This document shows, piece after piece, positions 35,001-43,791 of a stretch of 64,000 nucleotides of DNA. Within the stretch, counting starts at the first letter, position 1. Every line of letters starts with the position of its first letter. The notes under the pieces were generated by a model. The model saw only the letters and a program-made list of their open reading frames with translations. It made no database searches and was not told the DNA's origin. The DNA lies in assembly GCA_028023455.1 (NCBI GenBank), contig JAQFVV010012544.1, forward strand, positions 372,001-436,000, given 5' to 3'. Source of the DNA: Epiperipatus broadwayi (taxonomy: Eukaryota > Onychophora > Udeonychophora > Euonychophora > Peripatidae). Both the position numbers and the translations under genes were made by a program.

Positions 35001-37310
35001 TGAACATAATTATTTTATAATCTATTAAAAATGCAAAGATAAACTAAAAATTTTATATACTGAGATTCTTTTCAAAAGAGCTGTTCCCCCTTCAACATTA
35101 AATGGATGTTTCTATTTCTAACATGCACAATAGAAACATTAACACACAATAAAAATTATATTAAACTAATAAAAAAATTACTTAGCATAATATTTTTTTC
35201 ATATTATACTTTTAATGAAATGTTCTTGTAGAAAACAATAATAAATATAATAATAAAATCATAAAACAATCTTTAAACTATCTATTTGCTAAATACCAAA
35301 TAATAATAATAATCATTAAAGTTCTTTTTTCTTTTCCTAGGTTGAAAAATAAAAAGTTTATTTACAGTTTGTAAATGATGTCTCTTGATCATGTACTAAA
35401 TAATGATAATAACTGGCACAAAGATAAATATTGACAAACACATAACACATTCCTGCAGGAAGATGAATAATATTCTGGATTCAGAATAGCAGTATTCAAT
35501 GTTCTTAGCAAAGTGAATGAAACCGCTGTTAACGTTATATAGGAGAATTTTTTTATTAAGCAATAAACATTTTCGTATAATGTAGGTAAAGCAATAATTT
35601 GTTATTTCATTCATGGGATATATTTAAGCATTTGTCCTTAGTTTTCAAAGCCATTCATAAATGCACATAACTATTTGGTTTATAAAATTTACTTAAATTC
35701 CTTAAAGAAAGTCATTCAGTTTTATACTATTTTTATAAGTTCATTCCTCAAAGCATTTGGAGAGAAATAATTAGACAATCTGTTAAATTATACATTTATT
35801 CTTCTTTTCAAATAGGCACAAATAGTCAGATAAGTATTTCAACAATAATGATAATAAAAGTAAATGATTCATACACATAAGAGTTCCTGATATGTTTAAT
35901 AACAAGTTGACACATTTTCCAAAATAATAAAAGAATTCACATGTTTCAGCCACTCCATTAATATTATAATTAAATTTTAGGAAAAATAATCTTGAAACAT
36001 AAACAGACATTCTTCTTACTTCTTTACAATTATGATTAAGGTTAAATAAAACAATTTTAAAATACAATTATGCATTTCCATTTCTTTTTTCCATATTAGC
36101 AATTAAATTTAAATAATTTATAGTGAAAACACACATACACATTTTAAATAATGATTTGAGAATTTAAACAGCTAATTAAGAGTGAAGATTGATATACCTC
36201 TACAGTCATTTTACGTTTTCATATTTAGAAACCAATAATATTTTTTTTTACTTTCAAACTTGGTCTTGGAAGAATCAGCTTATAACAAAAAAAAGTTGTA
36301 CTATTAAAATTTTGTTCAGAAAGTGAATTGAAGTTCACTCAGTAGTAGAAAATTTTGTCAGCATCCCCAAATGGAATTGTAATCAACCTTTTTATAGATC
36401 TCAGAACATTACCCAAGCATCTATTCTTCCAATAATCCAAAGTCATTTGAAAGTTCAAAGGTCAGCAGACAGTGAATTACTCTACCCTATGCACTAAGAT
36501 TTTTAATTAGGAGAATTTTATGCAAGAAACTCTTGTCTTGAAAAAGAAAAAAGAGGAAACAAAAAAAACTATATTATCTGTTAAATAAATAAAAAATTAA
36601 ATATTAAATTGAACTAAGAATAGAATATTCTGTATTTTTAAAGTAACAGAATAAAATTAATGAAGGTTATTTTAACAAATAAAATATTTTATTGTATAAT
36701 TGTTGTTTAATAATTCATCAGTCCAGTAATCCATGAATTCATTTAAAATGTAATTAAGCTGGTTTTTCAAAATATTAGTTGTAAAATTAAATATTTTCTA
36801 TGAGATATGATATTTGATGGTTTAATGAAGCACATGAATGAAAAATAAAGTTGAAAAATGATATAGACAGACATCAATATTTACAAATAATGTACAATGA
36901 GTATTAAACTGATATGATTAAAATGAGTTTTAATGATGATTAGTTAAGCATATTTCACTGTTTATACTATAGATTAAAATATAAACAAATAAATTAGAGA
37001 ATCATTCAAACAAATCTTAATACTGTTCTGCAGACAAATAAAACAAATTACAATTAACTCAAATTAGACTGACTACTTCTGTGACAATCCACCCCCTATT
37101 CTATCATTAATTATACACTAAAGTAATATATTAAACACCTAATAATTTTCAAATTATATCTACAAGTGCTTTTGAGCATAGTTTTAAGTAATTAATAAAA
37201 AAATTTAAAAATTTTAAGTTATTTCATTTTTTTAATAAGATGACATCAGATGTTACTAATACAGTATTACATACTTATAATTAATATTTCTGGTGCCAAA
37301 CCAGAAGGTT

Positions 37311-37312
<2 letters not shown>
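32085..37312. mobile_element. 5.2 kb insertion with TGTAACC...GGTTACA ends, class unknown
   Basis: The segment starts TGTAACCCC directly after a (TA)n run and ends GGTTACA directly before a longer (TA)n run. It separates two halves of one family B element (31,906-32,084 and 37,389-37,500), so it is an insertion. Ends of this form (TG...CA with a 7-bp perfect inverted pair) fit an LTR retrotransposon, and the neighbouring element at 16,888 has TGTAACG ends and also sits in (TA)n. However, I found no internal LTR junction, primer binding site or gag-pol. A 7-bp hairpin (TTCTGGT/ACCAGAA) lies just inside the right end. The interior is AT-rich and carries a younger SINE at 33,270. Frames at 35,396-36,067 (minus) have no domain. 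Confidence 0.6.
33270..33380 (+). mobile_element. tRNA-Ser/Leu-derived SINE with poly(A) tail
   Basis: A GC-rich island starts TAGTCTTGCATTGGTGG and contains an A box TGGTCGAGAGG and a B box GGGTTCGCGTCC. An anticodon-arm-like CTGCC/GGCAG stem with an enlarged loop and a class II-like variable region are visible. It ends GCTATGACACTT plus A11. AATTCTGATAGA flanks it at 33,258-33,269 and 33,381-33,392, an exact 12-bp target duplication. Together these show a LINE-mobilised SINE that is still nearly intact. Two older relatives lie at 49,982-50,083 (minus) and 52,916-52,984. The 101-codon frame across it is a by-product. Confidence 0.9.

Positions 37313-37388
<76 letters not shown>
37313..37388. 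repeat. (TA)n tract, about 75 bp
   Basis: Pure alternating TA immediately right of the 5.2 kb insertion. It probably expanded from the TA-rich target site inside the interrupted family B element. Confidence 0.95.
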
Positions 37389-37392
<4 letters not shown>

Positions 37393-37500
37393 GTGCTCAA
37401 CTTATATTAAGATAACAAATGTACACACTTTAATGGACAGGCTTCAATTCTCTCCACTCTTCAGTTCTTTAACCACCTAAGTCTGGGTTCAAATCCTCTT
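37389..37500 (-). mobile_element. Family B repeat, right piece of the split copy (B7)
   Basis: On the minus strand it starts GAGGATTTGAACCCAGACTT and runs through GAAGCCTGTCCATTAAAG to GTTGAGCACTAATT at the break. This supplies the region that precedes the hammerhead in other family B copies and is missing from 31,906-32,084. A TTTAATTA word lies outside both outer ends of the joined element. Confidence 0.75.
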
Positions 37501-37558
37501 TAATTATATCTATGTTAAGTATATACATAATACTTGTATTTCAATATTATACATTTTT

Positions 37559-38440
37559 AATTTGTATTTATATATTGGATTATTTTTATCATCTAATATA
37601 AGTATTGATTGTCTAGAAAAATTTAACTTTATTTAAATATTCCAAATATATTCAACTGTTAGCAATAACACACAGGTTAATGCATGCACAAGATTTTGAG
37701 AGATATTATTCTCCCCTATTTTTAAGATGTTTCTGGTCTGTCCAATGTCAGTATTAGCATAGGAATCAAACTGTGTCCTTAATATTTTTTTAAGATAATT
37801 CTCTAACCAACTGAGCCATCCTGCCAAAGGCAACAGTCAAATAGAAATTTCATATACTTATCTATGATGTTTTTCCTGACTTTTCCAGTTTTTCCTAAGA
37901 GCAATGTTGATTAGTGGTTTCCGTACATTATGTATAGTCACACTAGGTTAACATTTGGGGTGGTTCACCATGGTTAAGTGAGCAGCTTCTTTACATTTTT
38001 TACTACATGACAATAGTAAACAATCCCATAATTCAATTTAGTGTGACTATAAATATTCTATTGAAATCATTAATCAACATTGCTTTTAGGAGAAAGTGGA
38101 GATCAGAAGAAACCTCACAAATAAGCATATGAAATTTCTACTGGCTGTTATCTTTGGCAGAATGATGCTGTGGGTTAGAGCATTCCTTTAAAATTTATTA
38201 AGGGTCCAGGTCCAATTCTCATACTAGTACTGTCACTGGTCAGGCCAGCAATTCCTGAAGAAGAGAGAGAAATAATACCTCTGGAAACATTGTGCATATA
38301 CCAATGTGTGTGCATTTGCTAATTGTTGAATGTGCTTGGAATATTTAAATAAAGTAATTTTTTTCTAAAGACATTCAATACTTATATTAGATGATGGAAA
38401 TAGCCCAATATATAAATATAACTAAAATATCATCATCACT
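37559..38440. mobile_element. Family D tRNA/hammerhead SINE, inverted dimer (D1)
   Basis: The left half (minus strand, about 37,850 to 37,580) reads GGCAGGATGGCTCAGTTGG, a tRNA 5' end with a good A box, then GTTTGATTCC as B box, a decayed hammerhead, and a 3' part with GGAATATTTAAATAAAG. The right half (plus, about 38,140-38,390) repeats this order: GGCAGAATGATGCTGTGGG, GGTCCAATTCTC, hammerhead, GGAATATTTAAATAAAG. About 280 bp of middle DNA with a smaller inverted pair lies between. An extra tail (ATAACTAAAATATCATC) follows the right arm only. Target duplications are not clear (possibly TTATACATTTTT with TCATATATTTTT). It is a tRNA-derived, Pol III-type unit of unusual palindromic form. Confidence 0.75.
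38244..38300 (+). ncRNA. Hammerhead-like ribozyme, family D (D1 right arm)
   Basis: CTGAAGA at 38,255-38,261, stem II AGAG/CTCT, GAAAC at 38,284-38,288, then ATTGTGC. Helix I (ATTC against GTGC) is badly paired here, so this copy is decayed. The better copy is at 43,357-43,410. Confidence 0.5.
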
Positions 38441-38675
38441 AACCTTCATATATTTTTTGTGTTCCTTCATTAATGTCTATTTCAATACATCTATTAAATT
38501 AGTTTACAAATAATATTTATAACTGAAATACAGGCTTATTATATACCTATATCAATATATGTAATATATAGGGTATATGAGCACAGACTTTCACATCACC
38601 TACCATTCTCCACTTTATCTCATAACACTGATACACTTGAACACATATATGTTGAAAAGATAAATAATCACCAAT

Positions 38676-38735
38676 ATAATCACCAATATATGTATTTCAT
38701 GCTAAACCAGCAATCATCAGTTGGTCCAGATTATC
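38676..38735 (-). ncRNA. Hammerhead ribozyme, family B (B3 left arm), core intact
   Basis: On the minus strand: helix I GATAATC(TGG)ACCAA pairs with TTGGT and GATTAT, CTGATGA (38,714-38,720), stem II TGCT/AGCA around GGTTT, GAAA (38,695-38,698), and a very short AT helix III ending in TA at the cleavage position. All invariant core bases appear present. The first stem II pair is T-T instead of G-C, which may weaken it. This is among the best-preserved copies in the window. Confidence 0.75.
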
Positions 38736-38890
38736 ATCTCTACACATATATGCAATAAGTGCTCAGATTTCCAATTGGATGGACAGTTGAAGAGTTGGAG
38801 TGTGGAGTAAATCGAAGCCTGTCCATTAAAGTATGCAGATTAGCTATCTTAATATATATCTGAGCACTTATTGCATATATGTGTAGAGAT

Positions 38891-38951
38891 GATAATCTGG
38901 ACCAACTGATGATTGCAGGTTTAGCATGAAATATGTATATTGGTGATTATT
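38891..38951 (+). ncRNA. Hammerhead ribozyme, family B (B3 right arm), core intact
   Basis: Same layout on the plus strand: GATAATC...ACCAA, CTGATGA at 38,906-38,912, stem II TGC/GCA, GAAA, ATGTATA, then TTGGTGATTATT. The CTGATGA and GAAA boxes are intact. Confidence 0.75.
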
Positions 38952-39064
38952 TATCTTTTCAACATATATGTGTTTAAGTGTATCAGTGTTATAAGATAGA
39001 GTGGAGAATGGTGGGTCATGTGAAAGTCTGTGCTCATATACCCTATATATTAAATAATATTTAT

Positions 39065-40357
39065 GTTTTTATTTTCACAAGATTTTAACTATAATAAAAC
39101 TAATACTGCACAAAATCTACAATATTTTTATTTGACTTTCAAAAAACTGCTATTATCAATCCTAAAAGAATCAGACTAATATATTTTGTCATATTTTATT
39201 TGTGTGATCTTTGTGTCTAGACTTAAGTGATTTGATGTTGAAGTCATAAATAATATTGATTATATTGGAATTATTATTTCTTTTAACTCCCAAATTTTGG
39301 TATGATTTATACAATTTTTTTGATTATTCATATGAAAATGATTAACAAATGATTGCTGAGTGAAGATCTTTTATTGTCTCTAGAGGAATGTATCATTAGC
39401 AGAAACAGAAATATAACTGTTTTAGTTGTACTTTCCATTGATTATGTACACTTTTATTTACAATTTGTTACTTTTATTATTGTAAATGACTTGAGTGGTC
39501 ACATGATACAAGAACACTAGAAGTAACGGATTGTGCTTCCAGAGACTTCTAGATTTTAAATCTCTCAATTTATTAAACTATACATGACATTAAAACACAT
39601 GAATGATACATAAGTCAAAAAATCATAACATTCTGAGGATCTAAAGTGGCAGACCGATCTGTAATCTGTAGATCTTTAGTTGTTGAACTAATATTAATAT
39701 TATGCTTACATATTACATCTTTTAGGTCCCTGATGCAACTTAGTATTGTGATAGAGTGATATACTCCAAAGTCCTGGATCCATGGACATTAGTTCTGCAT
39801 ATCACTTTGGGTGCTAAAATAATATCTTATTAACCTGTGATGATTTTTAACTAAGAAAGTTGATTTGATCAACATCAGAAAACAAAACGTTAGTTCTATG
39901 TCTTCTCTTAGAAAAGACTTTAATATTAAAAATGAAAACTCATTTGTCATTTCAAGGGGATAAATCTATAAAAAATGATCATGAAGTGAAATTAACTTCA
40001 GTTGTTTTGATGAATATAATATGCATTTAATTTCCTTATATAATATATTTTTTTGTTTTCACTATGCTAATGGGGATGTAAGAAAGAAGTTATTATATAA
40101 ATGTTCTTAACAAATAGAAAAGTTAAATTTGATTGTAAATGCAAATTTCAATTATTTACACATTATGGGTAACCACTTGGATCAATACCCGTTTTAAATT
40201 TTCTGTAACTGATTGTTAACCCCAGACGTTTTATTCATATGTACAGTTGATCACAAACTGTAATTAGAATACTCTTATTAGTAATATTTATAATAAAAAT
40301 TTGCTCTAGAGATTAAAATTAGATTGTCATAATAATTTACTGCTCACTCTTTATATT
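39065..40357. other. AT-rich DNA, no gene seen
   Basis: No recognisable frame or repeat terminus. Confidence 0.5.
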
Positions 40358-40398
40358 AAAACAGGCAAAATCTCTATAAGTATTGATCATGTGATGAT
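40358..40398. mobile_element. Family A minimal remnant (A6)
   Basis: AAACAGGCAAAATCTCTA, the family A start, is joined directly to GATCATGTGATGA, the family A tail. Everything between is deleted. It shows that both ends belong to one unit. Confidence 0.6.
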
Positions 40399-40667
40399 TA
40401 TTTACTTTTTATATGTTTGATGATCTATCTTACTAATGTTCAATCAAAATTTAATTAGTATTACTCTCCATGAAAAAGATAAAAATTTATTGAATAATGT
40501 ACCAAATACTTTAAACAAGATTAATTCTCCAAACTTGACAAAAATTCAATTTTATTGATATTATATATTCATTTAGTATATGCAAATAAAAATGCATTTG
40601 AATTTATACATATAGATACAATTAACCTATTCATTCAGTATACTGGACGTTTATTATAGTAAATAGA

Positions 40668-40935
40668 AGGATTTGAACTTAGTGTTTTCAGTCTATATTT
40701 ATTCTCCATTCCATCTAAAACAACTGATATACATGATCACACACATGTAAAAAAGATAAATGATTCCCCAATATATGTTTTTAATGCAGAAACAGCATTC
40801 TTCAATTGGGTCGGATCATAATGTTTCGCACAGTGCTTACCTCACATTAAGATAGAAATTCCTTAAACTTTAATGGACAGGCCTTAAGTTTTCTAATACA
40901 TTCAACATTTCAACTATCCATTTCTTTAAAAAAGG
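40668..40935 (-). mobile_element. Family B repeat, decayed full unit (B5)
   Basis: Minus strand: GGCCTGTCCATTAAAG, GTAAGCACTGTGC, a ruined hammerhead at about 40,766-40,822 (TTGAAGA core, CATATATTGG after it), an A-box-like GTATATCAGTTGTTTTAGATG, and the terminus AAGTTCAAATCC. It is the same order as in other copies, with heavier mutation. Confidence 0.65.
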
Positions 40936-42067
40936 TATTGTTTTAGACATATATATATATAAATTCTAATTTGCAGATTTACAAGTTACTGTGCCATTTA
41001 CTTTTACTAGAATGTGTAATTATAATCTCTGTTATCCTTGTAAATTACCAAAGTACTATATATCTGGAATACACTCTTAATTGATTAAATATGTAAACAC
41101 AGGTCAGTATATAGATGAAATTCATTAGTTGTTCTGACAATATGAAAATAGCAAGATCGATTTATAATAAATTATTAAATATGTAATAAAGCAAACTAAT
41201 ATATCATTGTTTTAGGATAATTATATATTATTAAATAAAAACTGTATTTGACATAAACCATATATTAATTTCTCATTTAATTTCAAACAAAGTATATAGT
41301 CCCTATTGTATTACTTACCATAGGCATTAATAATATTTTCTTCTTAATAAAATATTAACTAATAATAAAATTTTAATTCTTTATTAATTTAGAAATATAT
41401 ATATTGTTTGGCTCATATATATAATAGAAAATATTGAAATATAATTTGTAGATATAAACTGTATCCTTTGAGAATAATCGTAGATATTATTTATTTATTG
41501 TTATTGAACTTTATTCATTCTGCACTGAAATATAATCAGTTATTAAATTATCATCAGTCTTAGTTTTATTTATTTGATTTGAAATGCGTATAAGTATAAA
41601 TTTGTGAAGCATTGCAGATAATTAATCTAACTTAAAATAAAAACTAAGAAAAGTTGTACTATTTGGAGAAATGCTTTATTAATTGTTTTTCTTTTGATTG
41701 GAATTACTGTATATAATTAATACAGCAATAAAACATCTTAAAATGATAAACTCCCAATGATCAAAAATGAATTATTATTCGGTCAAAAATCGTTTTGCGA
41801 ATTCTCTTACTCTTTGATAAAAAAAAATCTAAGCAAATATAACATAAGGTTTGGATATGCTACATATTGTTTCTCTGCATTGATAAAATCTTCTGTCCTG
41901 TAGTCAAAGAATACTGTTTAAATAGTCAAAATACGAGTCATAGATCACATGATCCAATTCTCTTAAGCTTGTAAGCTATAAACAATAAGTATTTGTCAAT
42001 TGTTCAACAAGCTTTGTGATAAATGCTTAGCCAGAGAAAGCATTTAAAATATCTCTGTCTGGAACTC

Positions 42068-42124
42068 CCCCCTAACCTCTGACCATGGTTTCATGCTTTG
42101 GCACTCCTCAGAGAGGCGCTAGGG
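42068..42124 (-). ncRNA. Hammerhead ribozyme, family C left arm, core intact
   Basis: Minus strand: helix I CCCTA (GCG) CCTCT with AGAGG (T) TAGGG, core CTGAGGA (42,105-42,111), stem II GTGC/GCAT around CAAA, GAAA (42,089-42,092), palindromic helix III ACCATGGT, cleavage triplet GTC. All core residues are present. This is the clearest hammerhead in the window. With such a short helix III, activity as a dimer would be expected from related ribozymes. Confidence 0.85.
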
Positions 42125-42786
42125 CAGCTTCACACACTAGATCTAAAAATACCAACTCAAAACCAGCATTTATCTAAAAGTTATCTATTGAGTAAAAAAT
42201 CTGAAATTTTCAGACACCTACATGTCTTCAAACCCAGCTATCCAACTCAAATAGCTATATGGGGCTGAATGATCTGCAGGCATACCATATATTAGTAGTC
42301 TTAGCAATATAACATCACATAAGACTTAAGGCAGAGACTTTAAATCAGAGTCACTGATCACATGACCAAGATTGTAAGATATAAACAATGAGCATTTGCC
42401 AATTGCTCAACAAGCTTTGTGATAAATGCTTTGACAGAGATAATTTAAATGCTTTTTCTGGTTAAGCATTTATCACAAAGCTTGTTGAGCAATTGGAAAA
42501 TGCTCATTGTTTATATCTTACAAGCTTAAGAGAATTAGGTCATGTGATCTATGGCTCTTATTTTGACTATAGTCTCTGCCTTAAGTCTTATGTGATGTTA
42601 TATTGATAAGACTACTAATATATGGTATGGCTGAAGATTCCTCAGCCCCATATAACTATTTGAGTTGGATCGCTGCATTTGAAGACATGTAGGTGTTTGA
42701 AAATTTCAGATTTTCCACTCAATAGATAAATTTTAGACAAATGCTGGCTTTGGGTTGGTAGTTTTAGATCCAGTGTCTGAAGTTAT

Positions 42787-42840
42787 CCTAGCCCCTCTCT
42801 GAGGAGTGCCAAAGCACAAAACCATGATAAGAGGTTGGGG
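42787..42840 (+). ncRNA. Hammerhead ribozyme, family C right arm, decayed
   Basis: Plus strand: CTGAGGA at 42,799-42,805, stem II GTGC/GCAC fully Watson-Crick, AAAA for GAAA, cleavage triplet GTC changed to ATA. Compared with the left arm (GCAT GAAA), the two arms look like opposite CpG decays of one GCACGAAA ancestor. Confidence 0.8.
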
Positions 42841-43228
42841 GGGTTCCTTACAGAGATATTTTAAATGCTTTTTCTGGATAAACATTTATCACAAAGCCTG
42901 TTGAGAAATTGGCAAATGCTCATTGTTTAATACTGTTTAAAGTCTTTAAAAAATACCTATCAACAGATACAGAAATCCTCTCCACAAAAATAGGCTTATA
43001 TTTCAAAACCATTTTAGTCACCTTTCTCAAGGCTATGCTATTTTGTAGAATTATTATGTCTATAATAACAGTACTGTGTAGAATGAATGTCTTTTATCTG
43101 GGTATTTTTCAGGTAGTTTTTTAATCATAGTTAAAAAAAGATTAGCAAAAGTTTCTGTATTTTATTTTTAATTTATTGTCAATTTTTTTTTTTAAATATC
43201 ATCAGAGAAAGAACAATATAAAATAATG

Positions 43229-43778
43229 CAATTGTATTTATTTATTAAACTATTTACTTTATCTAATGTTAAGTATTTAATGTTCTTAAAAAATTAACAT
43301 TATTTAAATTTTCAAATTACATTGAACTATTAGTAATAGCAAACAAGTTAGTATATGCACACAACGTTTCAAGAGGTGTTATTATCCTCTTTTCTTCAGG
43401 TGTTACTAGCCTGACCAGGGCAGTACTAGTATGGAAATCAAACCCAGACTTTTAGATTCTTGAATATTGAATTTTAAGGTAACATTTTAACCAACTGAGA
43501 AATTCTACCAAAGACAATATTCAAGAATATAAGGGTCCAGGTTTGTTGCGATTTCAGTACTGTCACAAGTCATGCTAGCAACATCTGAAGAAAAGAAAAG
43601 AATAATACCACTTGGAACATTGTGTGAATATTCTAACCTATGCTCTATTACTAATAATTGAATGTAATTTAAAAATTTAAATAAAATTAATTTATTTAAG
43701 GACATTCAGTACTACTAGATGATGGAAATAGTCTAACAAATAAATATAACTAAAGCACTATCATCACAAACAATCAGA
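43229..43778. mobile_element. Family D tRNA/hammerhead SINE, inverted dimer (D2)
   Basis: The left half on the minus strand reads GGTAGAATTTCTCAGTTGG (A box) and GGGTTTGATTTCC (B box), then a good hammerhead (43,357-43,410). The right half on the plus strand begins inside the tRNA-like part (GGGTCCAGGTTTGTTGCG) and carries a decayed hammerhead (about 43,573-43,630, GGAA for GAAA). The extra right-only tail (ATAACTAAAGCACTATC) matches that of D1. Flanks ATATAAAATAATG (43,216-43,228) and AAACAAAATAATG (43,779-43,791) match at 11 of 13. Confidence 0.75.
43357..43410 (-). ncRNA. Hammerhead ribozyme, family D (D2 left arm)
   Basis: Minus strand: ACAC of helix I pairs with GTGT, core CTGAAGA (43,393-43,399), stem II AAGAGG/CCTCTT with a 9-nt loop and one extra A, GAAAC (43,366-43,370), minimal helix III ACGT, cleavage at GTT. 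Core boxes are intact. It lies right after the B box of a tRNA-like unit. Confidence 0.7.
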
Positions 43779-43791
43779 AAACAAAATAATG

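Larger units (their letters stand above)
38521..39051. mobile_element. Family B hammerhead repeat, palindromic copy (B3)
   Basis: Two inverted half-units (about 38,563-38,765 and 38,855-39,051) share the terminus ATATATAGGGTATATGAGC and its complement, each with a hammerhead. The middle holds the CTGTCCATTAAAG segment that lies 5' of the ribozyme in monomers. Only the left side has a further 42-nt tail (AACTGAAATACAGGC). AAATAATATTTAT at 38,508-38,520 and 39,052-39,064 is an exact 13-bp target duplication. B-type tRNA-like sequence is seen as TATCAGTGTTATAAGATAG (A-box-like); the B box is replaced by CTGTGCTCATATA in this subfamily. Confidence 0.85.
41923..42928. mobile_element. Family C hammerhead repeat, 1,006-bp palindrome
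   Basis: A near-complete palindrome centred near 42,447 with arms of about 450 bp. In each arm a terminal block R (AACAATGAGCATTTGCC...TTTGTGATAAATGC) stands at both sides of a body, so R occurs four times. A block T (CATAGATCACATGATCC) precedes R at the left end and near the centre on both sides, but not at the right end, leaving a 57-nt left-only tail. Order by eye: T R body T R, then inverted R T body R. AATACTGTTTAAA at 41,910-41,922 and 42,929-42,941 is an exact 13-bp target duplication. Each body carries a hammerhead. There is no coding capacity. Confidence 0.85.

Noticed and set aside
37633-37833. A 66-residue minus-strand protein
   Set aside because: It is a tRNA-derived SINE unit (family D) read as codons; the A-box region supplies the start.
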